Positions 42,816 to 50,750 of a stretch of DNA of 64,000 bases are shown piece by piece. The stretch is from Fibrobacterota bacterium. Lineage in GTDB: Bacteria > Fibrobacterota > Chitinivibrionia > Chitinivibrionales > Chitinispirillaceae. The translations under genes were made by a program, and so were the position numbers. The stretch spans positions 1-64,000 of the forward strand of contig JAEZKP010000087.1 in assembly GCA_023436145.1 (NCBI GenBank). The letters are read 5' to 3'. How positions within the stretch are numbered: the stretch's first letter is position 1; each line of letters starts with the position of its first letter. Below the pieces are notes generated by a model. It was not told where the DNA came from, searched no databases, and saw only the letters and a program-made list of their open reading frames with translations.

Positions 42816-44447
42816 TTAATCTTCCCAGCCGTACATTGCAGTAAGTTCAGGTCCTTTATCCCAGGGTGCGGTAACCAGAGACCAAATTCTGGTGTTTACC
42901 ATGCGGTCAATTTCCCTGTAATAATTAATCGCACCTTCAAAACCGGCATACGGGCCCGCATAATCATAACTGTGCAGTTGCTTCATAGGGATGCCAAACT
43001 TCTGCACTACATACTTCTCTTTGATACCGGCGCAAAAAATATCGGGTTTATATTTCTCTATGAGTACCTCCATCTCATGATGGTTAAGATCATCAATAAC
43101 CAGACTGTTCTCATCCATTTCAGCCATCATTCCCACGTAATCATTAAGTTCAAACCCTTCCTCCCTTAACTTTTGCATCTCTTTTTCTGATTTACGTGGA
43201 CGAAACAGTTCGGGATCAGCACATACCTCCAGTTCTTCGATATTCCTTGAGTCTGCGTCAACCTTAATTGACGGGATCACTTTTCTTCCTTCGTAATCAT
43301 CCCTGTGTGCAAACTCATAACCGGCAGCAACTGTTTTCATACCGATCTCTTTAAAGAGTTCCTGGTAATGATGTGCTCTTGAGCCACCGACAAAAAGCAT
43401 CGCGGTCTTACCCTCACAACGTGCTTTCACCAGGTCACGGACTTTTGCAACTTTAGCCAGTTCTTCATTCATTACGTAATCAACCCGGTCAATTAATTCT
43501 TTGTCCCCGAAATAACGCGCGATTTTTTTCATGGATTTAGCGGTAGCTTCAGCGCCAATAAAGTTTACTTTAAACCATGGGATTCCATATTTTTTCTGCA
43601 TCATTTCAGCCATATAGTTAATGGATCTGTGACACATCACCACGTTCAGATCGGCATTATGAGCGCTGGCAAATTCATCGTAGGTAGAATTTCCAGAGAA
43701 GGTTGCATGGAGAGTAATACCACAGGCATCAAAAATCCTTTCGATTTCAAAAGCATCACCTCCTATGTTGTATTCCCCCAGCAGATTCACCAGATATTTG
43801 CCAGGTTTTTTCATTTCAATAGTCCCGACTACATCAGTAAAGACTTTGTTGTTTGCCACATGATGGCCAGCAGATTGACTGACTCCCTTGTAACCTTCAC
43901 AGCTGAAACCAAAGATATTAACTTCGGGATATTTTTCCTCCATTTCCCTGGCCACTGCATGTACATCATCACCGATCAGTCCAACCGGACAAGTGGAAAA
44001 TATTCCGAGAGCTTTGGGTTTGAAAATAGCGATGGCTTCTTCAATGGCTTTTTTGAGTTTTTTCTCCCCCCCGAAAATTATATTTTCATCCTGCATATCA
44101 GTAGACAATGCATAGGTCATATAATTGGGTGAGTCAGATGTAGGTGGTCTGGTCTGGTTTCTTCTGGTCAGCCAGCTATAAAAGCCGCAACCAATAGGTC
44201 CATGGGTAATTTGCAGAATATCACGGGTAGGCCCCAGCACCACTCCTTTACATCCAGCATACGAACAGCCGCGCATAGTGATAATACCGGGAATGGTGCG
44301 GACATTTGCCAGAATTTCGGGAACCTCATTATTTCCATCAACTTTATTTTCAATAATCTGTTTGGCCCGTTTCCGTGCTACTTTTGCAGGATATTTTTCA
44401 ATTAATTCACGCCCGATTTCGCTGGTTTCAGAGGACATAACTGCCAT
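42816..44447 (-). CDS. nifD: Nitrogenase MoFe protein alpha subunit NifD, with clostridial-type insertion
   Basis: Alpha subunit of molybdenum nitrogenase. P-cluster ligands are Cys61 (TMRGCSYAGCKG), Cys87 (HGPIGCGFYSW) and Cys153 (FSTCPVGLIGDD). FeMo-co is held by Cys271 (NVVMCHRSINY) and His491 (KQLHSYDYAGPYAGFEG). At 543 residues it is longer than the ~490 of Azotobacter because of a charged insertion at about residues 385-445 (PRKSEKEMQKLREEGFELND), a feature of Clostridium pasteurianum NifD. AAAGGAG precedes the ATG. It follows nifI2 after 17 bases. Confidence 0.98.
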   Translation of the reverse strand: MAVMSSETSEIGRELIEKYPAKVARKRAKQIIENKVDGNNEVPEILANVRTIPGIITMRGCSYAGCKGVVLGPTRDILQITHGPIGCGFYSWLTRRNQTRPPTSDSPNYMTYALSTDMQDENIIFGGEKKLKKAIEEAIAIFKPKALGIFSTCPVGLIGDDVHAVAREMEEKYPEVNIFGFSCEGYKGVSQSAGHHVANNKVFTDVVGTIEMKKPGKYLVNLLGEYNIGGDAFEIERIFDACGITLHATFSGNSTYDEFASAHNADLNVVMCHRSINYMAEMMQKKYGIPWFKVNFIGAEATAKSMKKIARYFGDKELIDRVDYVMNEELAKVAKVRDLVKARCEGKTAMLFVGGSRAHHYQELFKEIGMKTVAAGYEFAHRDDYEGRKVIPSIKVDADSRNIEELEVCADPELFRPRKSEKEMQKLREEGFELNDYVGMMAEMDENSLVIDDLNHHEMEVLIEKYKPDIFCAGIKEKYVVQKFGIPMKQLHSYDYAGPYAGFEGAINYYREIDRMVNTRIWSLVTAPWDKGPELTAMYGWED

Positions 44448-44464
44448 TTTTTGCTCCTTTGCAT

Positions 44465-44839
44465 CTAATCAAGAACTTCTTCACCCTCTTGACCGGTGCG
44501 TACCCGGTAAACTGTAGAGAGCGGCATAACAAATATTTTTCCATCACCGGGTTTGCCGGTCTGGTTTACCTGAATTATGGTTTGTATTACTTTTGGCACC
44601 AGCTTATCAGAGACCATCACCGAAATTATCCGCTTAGGAACCAGTCGTTGACTCTGTCCAAGCTGGGCAATTGCTTCCTCAAACCCTCTTTCAGCCCCTT
44701 TGAGCAGGTTAAAATCCACCAGCCCTTTTCCCCTGCCCAGGCACTCGCGCGCATGAAATGAACTTATTCCGGCTTCAGAAAGGGCCCTTTTTGTTTCATT
44801 TATCTTGTTCATGCGTATAATTGCCATAACCTCCTTCAT
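44465..44839 (-). CDS. nifI2: NifI2, PII-like regulator of nitrogenase
   Basis: A 124-residue PII-family protein. Together with NifI1 it forms a complex that blocks nitrogenase when 2-oxoglutarate is low, as shown in methanogens. Family features are MKEVMAIIRMNKINETKRALSEAG at the start, the T-loop region after CLGRGKG, and the C-terminal KPGDGKIFVMPLSTVYRVRTGQEGEEVL. The T-loop carries the longer NifI2-type insertion (LLKGAERGFEEAIAQLGQSQR). Its ATG overlaps the nifI1 stop by four bases. Confidence 0.95.
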   Translation of the reverse strand: MKEVMAIIRMNKINETKRALSEAGISSFHARECLGRGKGLVDFNLLKGAERGFEEAIAQLGQSQRLVPKRIISVMVSDKLVPKVIQTIIQVNQTGKPGDGKIFVMPLSTVYRVRTGQEGEEVLD

Positions 44840-45192
44840 ACAACATCCCCCTTGGCCCCAGATTGTTCGGTTTCCTTCACACCTGAACTCACCGTATAAA
44901 TTTCCGAGACAGGTGTAACGAAAATCTTTCCATCACCAAAAGAACCCTTATCCCCTGTTCTGGCAGTTTTCATGACTGTCTTTACCACAAAATCCTTGTC
45001 CTTATCCGGTACCACTGTGATCAACATCTCTTTAGGAATCTCATCATAAGTAATTTCTCCGATTTTGATTCCGCGCTGCTTGCCACGGCCGACAACACCG
45101 ACTTTTGTAACAGCAGGATACCCAGCCTCCATCAGCGCTGCGAGCACCGCATCGACTTTTTCCGGCCGTATAATTGACCTGATCATCACCAT
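44836..45192 (-). CDS. nifI1: NifI1, PII-like regulator of nitrogenase
   Basis: A 118-residue PII-like protein. It begins MIRSIIRPEKVDAVLAALMEAGYPAVTKV and contains GRGKQRGIKIGEITYDEIPKEML (T-loop side) and FGDGKIFVTPVSEIYTVSSG, the usual nucleotide-binding and C-terminal motifs. Placement between nifH and nifI2-nifD is the order seen in methanogens, clostridia and sulfate reducers. With NifI2 it gives fast post-translational switch-off of nitrogenase by ammonium. It lies 42 bases after nifH and is coupled to nifI2. Confidence 0.95.
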   Translation of the reverse strand: MVMIRSIIRPEKVDAVLAALMEAGYPAVTKVGVVGRGKQRGIKIGEITYDEIPKEMLITVVPDKDKDFVVKTVMKTARTGDKGSFGDGKIFVTPVSEIYTVSSGVKETEQSGAKGDVV

Positions 45193-45234
45193 AATGTTTT
45201 TCCTTTCTTTAACATTTAATAATAGTAAGAAGCT

Positions 45235-46062
45235 TTAATTTGCGATCCCATACTCAATCAGCAATTTCTCAAGATCATCGGTATGCATCGGTTTAGGAAT
45301 AACAAACATATTGTTTTCATTGATTTTAGTAGCCAGCATACGATACTCATCTGCCTGACTGTGAGCAGGATCAAAGTCGATGACAGTTTTACGGTTGATT
45401 TCTGCTTTCTGCACCATGTTATCCCTGGGAACAAAATGGATCATCTGTGTACCCAGCTTGGCAGCAAAAGCTTCGATCATTGCTTTTTCGTTATCTACTT
45501 TACGGCTGTTACATATCAGACCGCCCAACCGTACCCCACCTGCTTCAGCAAATTTGACAATTCCTTTGCAGATATTATTAGCAGCATACATAGCCATCAT
45601 TTCACCTGAACAGACGATATAAATTTCTTCTGCTTTTCCTTCCCGGATTGGCATAGCGAAACCACCACAGACCACATCTCCAAGAACATCATAGAATACA
45701 TAATCAAGGTTCTGAGAATCTGAATAGGCACCAAGCTGTTCCAGAAGATTAATAGATGTGATAATGCCCCGGCCTGCACATCCCACACCTGGTTCAGGAC
45801 CACCGGATTCAACACAGATTGTGCCTTTGAATCCAAATTTCCGGATATCATCCAGATCCACATCCTCACCCTCTTCTCTAAGAGTGTCAAGCACTGTTCT
45901 CTGAGCCAGTCCTCCCAGAAGCAGTCTGGTTGAATCAGCCTTGGGATCGCATCCCACAACCATCACCTTTTTCCCCAGTGTTTCTGCCAAACCAGCCACA
46001 GTGTTCTGGGTTGTAGTTGACTTTCCGATTCCGCCCTTTCCGTAAATAGCCACTTTACGCAT
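45235..46062 (-). CDS. nifH: Nitrogenase iron protein NifH
   Basis: ATP-driven electron donor to NifDK. The 275-residue protein has Walker A GKGGIGKST (8-16), cluster ligands Cys95 (GCAGRG) and Cys132 (VVCGGFAMP), and Arg98, the residue modified by ADP-ribosylation in some organisms; no draT/draG is present in this window. GVGCAGRGIITSINLLEQLGAYSD is like clostridial/methanogen NifH types. AAGGAG lies at ideal distance from the ATG. A sigma-54 promoter lies 46 bases upstream, so this is the first gene of the structural operon. Confidence 0.98.
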   Translation of the reverse strand: MRKVAIYGKGGIGKSTTTQNTVAGLAETLGKKVMVVGCDPKADSTRLLLGGLAQRTVLDTLREEGEDVDLDDIRKFGFKGTICVESGGPEPGVGCAGRGIITSINLLEQLGAYSDSQNLDYVFYDVLGDVVCGGFAMPIREGKAEEIYIVCSGEMMAMYAANNICKGIVKFAEAGGVRLGGLICNSRKVDNEKAMIEAFAAKLGTQMIHFVPRDNMVQKAEINRKTVIDFDPAHSQADEYRMLATKINENNMFVIPKPMHTDDLEKLLIEYGIAN

Positions 46063-46107
46063 ATTTTCTCCTTCTTATTTGTAGGTCATCTTTTCCGTAA
46101 GAAAGTT

Positions 46108-46124
46108 ATGCAAGGGTTATGCCA
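46108..46124 (-). promoter_or_regulatory. Sigma-54 promoter of nifH
   Basis: On the minus strand the bases read TGGCAT-AACCC-TTGCAT. This matches the -24/-12 consensus TGGCAC-N5-TTGCW with one mismatch and correct GG-to-GC spacing. Transcription would start near 46098, giving a leader of about 35 bases before nifH, whose ribosome site follows. Confidence 0.85.
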
Positions 46125-46284
46125 GAACCGGGAACTGATTAAAATGATGTTATTTCCTGTTATAAAAGCTGTAAATCAGTATTTATCTTCCGTATAAGCT
46201 GTGAAATTTTTGTAATTATAAGACCCATTAATTGCACTTTTGTCAATAGATGCATGCAATTCAGCCATATTCTGCTTCATCGGA

Positions 46285-46310
46285 AGTGTTAGTGAAATTT
46301 TTGTAACACT
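46285..46310. promoter_or_regulatory. Dyad element upstream of nifH
   Basis: AGTGTTA (46285-46291) and TAACACT (46304-46310) are perfect inverted arms separated by 12 AT-rich bases. The element overlaps GTGAAATTTTTGTAA (46292-46306), identical to 46201-46215. The distance to the -24 box is about 160 bases, fitting an enhancer-type site. The binding protein is unknown; NifA or a nitrogen or redox regulator are candidates. Confidence 0.45.
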
Positions 46311-46463
46311 ACACAGACAATAGTGAATTTTTTTTCACTGCTCATTTTATTGACCTGATGCACTTCTGAATATGATTATTCATTAGGTAACGCTGCGGGA
46401 AAGAATAGATTGCGGGGTCTGCCTGCTGGAGCAAAAAAAAATCGTACTCTGCAATGATGTGTG

Positions 46464-48011
46464 TTACTTTTGGGGAATTTTTACTGGAGTGAAGTATTGT
46501 TTGTAATCAATTTTCAATCGTTCGATTTTATAGCGTACCATACGACTGGTAATGCCAAGCATTTTAGAAGCTTTATCCACATTCCCATGGTTCGCTTTCA
46601 ATGCATCAATTATCATGCTTCTCTCAAGCACTCCGACCCGGTCTTTAAGTTTACCACCTGCCACTATTTCCTTATTACTGGGCATTTGCAATGTCGGGGG
46701 AAGATCACGATCATGAATGACTTCATCTGAAGAAACCAGCACTGCATGCTCAATACAGTTTTCCATTTCTCTGATATTACCAGGCCAATGATATTCCATC
46801 ATCATCGATATGGCAGGTGTGGAAATACGACGCACCTTTTTATTTACTTTGGCAGACATTTTATCTATAAAATGATTAACTAATGGAAGGATATCCTCTT
46901 TGCGTTCCCGTAATGGTGGAAGATAGACCGGAAACACATTAATTCTATAGTAAAGATCATGTCGGAAACTTCCCTCCATCACTGCTTTTTCAAGATCTCT
47001 GTTAGTTGCAGCAATGATTCTGACATTGACCTTAATAGTCCTGTTGGAGCCGACTCTTTCAAACTCCTTCTCCTGGAGAAATCGTAGCAATTTTACCTGA
47101 ATAGAAGGTGATATCTCCCCGATTTCATCCAGAAATATGGTGCCTTCATCAGCTTCCTCCAATCTTCCTATTCTACTGGATATTGCCCCTGTAAAAGCGC
47201 CCTTTTCATGGCCGAAGAGTTCACTTTCCAGAAGATTCTCACTTAATGCGGCACAATTGACCTTAACCATTTTCTGATGTGCCCGGTCTGAACTGAAATG
47301 TATAGCGGCTGCAATAAGCTCTTTTCCGGTACCGGATTCACCACGTATAAGAACCGTAGTATCAGCTCTACTTACCAGGTGAATCTTCATATATACATCA
47401 CGCATTGCTTTGGAATTTCCTATTATGCTTTCCGGACGAAACGATTCACCAAGAGCATCCCTTAGTCTCAGATTCTCCGCCTCCAGAGCAGTCTGTTTCT
47501 GATATGCCACCCGCCGTGCCTTTGCATCATTGGCAATCATACTGGAGATGATACTTAAAACCCGTTCATCTTCTGAAAGAACGCGCTTTTGATCATAAGG
47601 AATATCTACTGACAGGGTGCCAATCACTTCGTTTCCAATTTTTATTGCCACACAAATGAAACTGAATTCTTCCTGAGATGATTCCCGCCTCCTGTAGATA
47701 CGGTCCCGAAAAAGCGGTTCCTTGGAAACGCAGGGGATAATCGCGGATTGACCGGTAGATACAACTTTACCTACTATACCCTCCCCCAGCCTGTAACGGA
47801 TCTCAGGATTCACTTTTACAGCATCAGCCCGAACTATTTCTACTGTCAATTCTTTTCTGTCAGGAGTCAATAGTAATATGGTACCTCTGATAAACCCCAG
47901 ATAGGATTCCAGTATATCCATAATTTCATGAAGCATCTCACGTTGACCATCCTGGGTTGCCAGTATGGCTGATACTTTGGAAAGTGTTTGAAGCTGTAGT
48001 TCCAATGCCAT
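46464..48011 (-). CDS. nifA: NifA-type sigma-54-dependent activator
   Basis: Activates nif promoters with sigma-54. The 515 residues show an N-terminal GAF domain (about 20-165), the AAA+ domain with Walker A GESGTGKE (224-231), GAFTGA loop (271-276) and FLDEIGE, and a C-terminal Fis-type helix-turn-helix (NVDKASKMLGITSRMVRYKIERLKI). The position directly upstream of nifH and the HTH resemblance to NifA support the name, though other GAF-type activators look alike. The linker before the HTH has no cysteines, so the oxygen-sensing CxxxxC motif of rhizobial NifA is absent. The nifA stop lies 401 bases before nifH; its own promoter was not identified. Confidence 0.88.
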   Translation of the reverse strand: MALELQLQTLSKVSAILATQDGQREMLHEIMDILESYLGFIRGTILLLTPDRKELTVEIVRADAVKVNPEIRYRLGEGIVGKVVSTGQSAIIPCVSKEPLFRDRIYRRRESSQEEFSFICVAIKIGNEVIGTLSVDIPYDQKRVLSEDERVLSIISSMIANDAKARRVAYQKQTALEAENLRLRDALGESFRPESIIGNSKAMRDVYMKIHLVSRADTTVLIRGESGTGKELIAAAIHFSSDRAHQKMVKVNCAALSENLLESELFGHEKGAFTGAISSRIGRLEEADEGTIFLDEIGEISPSIQVKLLRFLQEKEFERVGSNRTIKVNVRIIAATNRDLEKAVMEGSFRHDLYYRINVFPVYLPPLRERKEDILPLVNHFIDKMSAKVNKKVRRISTPAISMMMEYHWPGNIREMENCIEHAVLVSSDEVIHDRDLPPTLQMPSNKEIVAGGKLKDRVGVLERSMIIDALKANHGNVDKASKMLGITSRMVRYKIERLKIDYKQYFTPVKIPQK

Positions 48012-48064
48012 GTTTATAACTTATGTTAAAAATTGTATAACGTTTTCTTTCACTTAAAAAATCA

Positions 48065-48283
48065 ATGAAGAACTTTGATGACCAATTGCGCTCTTTATGC
48101 AAGTTATATGCCGCAATTAATTATTGCCCTTTGGAAGCTTTTTCTGAATATATCTGCAGATATTCTGATACATTTTTGTGGGAACCTAAAAAACAGAGTA
48201 CAACAATGAATCACTCTTTTATCTCTGAATTGACGGGCATGGTCTTTGCGCTTAGATACTGCTGCATAAAAAACAAGGAGTAA
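48065..48283 (+). CDS. Small protein of unknown function, coupled to the next gene
   Basis: A 72-codon frame (MKNFDDQLRSLCKLYAAINY to CCIKNKE) with no recognised family. Its last codons AAC AAG GAG TAA include the AAGGAG ribosome site of the next gene, whose ATG lies 5 bases after the stop. Such overlap is typical of translational coupling and is the main reason to call it. It begins 53 bases from the divergent nifA. It could be a leader peptide or a real small protein; the evidence is moderate. Confidence 0.45.
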   Translation: MKNFDDQLRSLCKLYAAINYCPLEAFSEYICRYSDTFLWEPKKQSTTMNHSFISELTGMVFALRYCCIKNKE

Positions 48284-48288
48284 GTAAT

Positions 48289-48771
48289 ATGAAACACCTT
48301 TTTTGTATCTGTGCCCTCTTTCTATTTACAGTAAATACCCAGGCACAGGATACTGTTATCTTAAGGCCTACTCCACGCTTCGAAATCGGTGCACTCCTGG
48401 GAGAACCAATCGGTTTAAGTTTAAAATTCTGGCATGGTACCATCACCGCCACCGACCTGTCTGCTGCCTGGTCATTTACCGAGAATGGCATTTTCCAATT
48501 GCATCTCGATTTCCTTATCCACCCCTTTAACCTTCGGGTTATTACCAATGGTAATAATTTCCCGCTCTATATCGGAGCTGGGCTTGCAGTGCGGATTGGT
48601 GATGACTGGTTTCTGGGAGCAAGGGTGCCAATAGGTGTCGAATACCTGTTCAATTCCTTTCCCATATCATTATTTGGAGAAGTTGCTCCACAATGGCAGT
48701 TTGTTCCTGATGATGACTTTGTACTCAGTGGAGGTGTAGGAATAAGGCTTATCTTCGGAAGTATTAAATAA
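48289..48771 (+). CDS. Exported outer-membrane-like protein
   Basis: A 160-residue protein with a Sec signal (MKHLFCICALFLFTVNTQA). The mature part alternates hydrophobic and polar residues in short strands (FEIGALLGEPIGLSLKFWH, PLYIGAGLAVRIGDDWFLGARVPIGVEYLF, SGGVGIRLIF), consistent with a small beta-barrel in the outer membrane. Similar short proteins are common in Fibrobacterota and spirochaetes, but no function is known. It has a good AAGGAG site located in the end of the preceding small ORF. Confidence 0.75.
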   Translation: MKHLFCICALFLFTVNTQAQDTVILRPTPRFEIGALLGEPIGLSLKFWHGTITATDLSAAWSFTENGIFQLHLDFLIHPFNLRVITNGNNFPLYIGAGLAVRIGDDWFLGARVPIGVEYLFNSFPISLFGEVAPQWQFVPDDDFVLSGGVGIRLIFGSIK

Positions 48772-49000
48772 AAATCTTTTCAAATCCCCTGCTTCAGTTG
48801 ATTTTAAAAGTATTGTACAAATTTTATAAATTCATGTGCTTTTATCCCACATCACCTGCCAATATATAAAATCTTGTTTTCGTAATCTTTTAAGAAAACC
48901 CCGGATTCTTCAATCACCAAATTCTGAAACCATTCTTTAAACAGAAATCACTTTAATGCGTGAAAATTATCTGTAATCATTAATCAAGGCAGGTTGTATT

Positions 49001-49456
49001 ATGCAGAAAATGCATTTCGAGATCACTATTCACGGTAGCCCCCGGGATGTATGGAATGCCATTGTAGACCCTCAAAAATACCGTCAATGGACTAGAGCTT
49101 TTCATGAAGGATCCTGTTTTGAAGGAGGATGGGAAGAAGGTGATAGTATCCGTTTTCTAACCACAAATCAGGAAGGTGAAAAAGAAGGTATGATTGCAGA
49201 AATTGCCAAGAGTAAGAAGTATTCCTTCATCTCCATTAAACATCTGGGCTATATTTCCGGAGGAAAAGAAGATACCAGCAGTGAAAAAGTCAAACAATGG
49301 GCTCCAGCTTACGAAAACTATACATTCACACAAATTGAAGATAATACCAAATTTGAAGTCGATACAGATGTAGAAGATGATTATGTAGAGATGTTCAATG
49401 AACTGTGGCCTAAAGCCCTGAAAAAACTGAAAGAAACTGTAGAAGATAAGCCTTAA
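49001..49456 (+). CDS. SRPBCC (START-like) domain protein
   Basis: A 151-residue cytosolic protein of the AHSA1/SRPBCC fold, a hydrophobic-cavity ligand-binding fold. The opening FEITIHGSPRDVWNAIVDPQKYRQWTRAFHEGSCFEGGWEEGDSIRFL is the standard start and the end ALKKLKETVEDKP is the long C-terminal helix. The ligand is unknown. It has a separate promoter region (229 bases upstream contain no gene) and no close partner. Confidence 0.85.
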   Translation: MQKMHFEITIHGSPRDVWNAIVDPQKYRQWTRAFHEGSCFEGGWEEGDSIRFLTTNQEGEKEGMIAEIAKSKKYSFISIKHLGYISGGKEDTSSEKVKQWAPAYENYTFTQIEDNTKFEVDTDVEDDYVEMFNELWPKALKKLKETVEDKP

Positions 49457-49529
49457 TTGTAGTCCCGGAAAACAGATCCTTGGGAAAAATAAGTGTCCAA
49501 TTTATATTTCCAGAGGTGCAGAAAATGCT

Positions 49530-50429
49530 TCAGCTTCCGGTGTAAAACTTTTTAACCATGCGCATCGAATCAAAATGTCTTCTGGCTACTACCGATTCTA
49601 TCTCGAAAGGAACAACGCAGCCACACCGGGAACAATCAGCATTATAACCCATCACACACGGAGTCTTAATATTCCCTTTTGCATCTACACTCACCAATGC
49701 CTTTGGATACATACAGTGAGAAGTAATTTCTGAAGCTGTTCCTGATTTCATCAGCTTTAGAACCGAGCGACTATTGAGAATAAAATCCCCATACTCTTTT
49801 TTTAAGTTCAGAAGACGCTCTAGGATTAAGTCTCTATCGGTGTCGCTTACACAAAGCGAATCATCACCACCCTTCTGAGGAGTGTAAAAACTGAAACTGA
49901 TACCCCGCACACGAGTTTTTTTCCACTCTTCGACAAAGGCTTCGATACAATTCCCGTTAAGTTTGTTTATAACACACGCAATATTTACCGGTATATCATC
50001 CCGATCAGCATTTTTCTTTACAATATCATAAACTTTAGCACCCCGTGTTGCTTCGTAAAACTCTCTTGTACCATCTACTGATACATTAAACACACATTTA
50101 GATAAAACCGGTAGTTCTATCGTACCATTTGTAACGATCATGTTAAGGGAAAATAGCCGTGTGCAATGAACAAGCAGCTCTTTTCTTAATAATGGTTCGC
50201 CACCAATCCATGCTGCATGCACCACAAAAGGATAGTTCACTTTTAGCTCACGGACTCTGGCCAGCATTTGCTCATCGCTGAACTCTTCAGTTTGATTCTG
50301 ATTAAGGAAATAGCAATGTTTACAGCGCAGATTGCACCTGTTTGTTAGGTCGATCGATATTCCCAATGGAAAATGTACCTTGAAAAAGGATCTCTTTATC
50401 AGAAAAAAGAGAGGCTTAAGCATTCTCAT
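49530..50429 (-). CDS. Radical SAM protein with C-terminal SPASM-like cysteine cluster
   Basis: A 299-residue radical SAM enzyme. The SAM-cluster motif CNLRCKHC is Cys32, Cys36, Cys39, preceded by GISIDLTNR. AAWIGGEPLLRKELL is the GGEP-type SAM-binding motif. The C-terminal segment has cysteines in CMYPKALVSVDAKGNIKTPC and ADCSRCGCVVPFE, like the SPASM region that binds one or two extra clusters. Relatives modify peptides or proteins; no peptide precursor is visible nearby. It lies between the convergent SRPBCC gene and the TIGR02147 gene on the same strand, 321 bases away. Confidence 0.8.
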   Translation of the reverse strand: MRMLKPLFFLIKRSFFKVHFPLGISIDLTNRCNLRCKHCYFLNQNQTEEFSDEQMLARVRELKVNYPFVVHAAWIGGEPLLRKELLVHCTRLFSLNMIVTNGTIELPVLSKCVFNVSVDGTREFYEATRGAKVYDIVKKNADRDDIPVNIACVINKLNGNCIEAFVEEWKKTRVRGISFSFYTPQKGGDDSLCVSDTDRDLILERLLNLKKEYGDFILNSRSVLKLMKSGTASEITSHCMYPKALVSVDAKGNIKTPCVMGYNADCSRCGCVVPFEIESVVARRHFDSMRMVKKFYTGS

Positions 50430-50750
50430 AAATCACCTTTTGATGGGCAGTATTAAAGACAAATTTACAGTTATATATAGTATCAGCTTTGGTGATGCAA
50501 AGCACATTCCAACTGCCCTCAGTGTATCAAGAGAGTGTAAGCTGCTAAATATAAATAAGTGATAAACTGTGGGTTAGATCTGTACTGTTGCAGGTCAGCT
50601 ACTCGGAAAGAGAAAAACATTCAATATCGGAATGAAAAATGTTATTGGTGGTCTCAGAACCAGAACCTGAACCGCCTGCTGAAATAAGTGGAAAGCAGAA
50701 ATATGAGTAAATCTCAAATAAAACAGCAAAAAAAAGGGATTTCATCTGGT
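50430..50750. other. Intergenic region, no gene seen
   Basis: About 320 bases between the radical SAM gene and the TIGR02147 gene, both on the minus strand. I find only a short CATTC/GGAATG dyad near 50618-50634 and a repeated GGTCTCAGAACC / AGAACC motif. No open frame with family resemblance is present. Confidence 0.5.

Larger units (their letters stand above)
46063..46463. other. nifH upstream regulatory region
   Basis: 401 bases between the nifA stop and the nifH start, with no gene. It holds the sigma-54 promoter (46108-46124) and three related AT-rich elements: GTGAAATTTTTGTAA at 46201-46215, the same 15 bases at 46292-46306 inside a larger dyad, and AGTGAA-N6-TTCACT at 46322-46339. No standard NifA site (TGT-N10-ACA) was found. 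TGCATGCA (46251-46258) is a short palindrome. Confidence 0.7.

Noticed and set aside
46215..46246. TTGACA and TATAAT on the minus strand upstream of nifH as a sigma-70 promoter
   Set aside because: Both boxes are perfect but are 20 bases apart, too far for a standard promoter, and the sigma-54 site is a better candidate.
46322..46339. AGTGAA-N6-TTCACT as a third Rex operator in front of nifH
   Set aside because: The GTGA...TCAC spacing is two bases longer than in the Rex consensus, so I kept it as an unassigned dyad.
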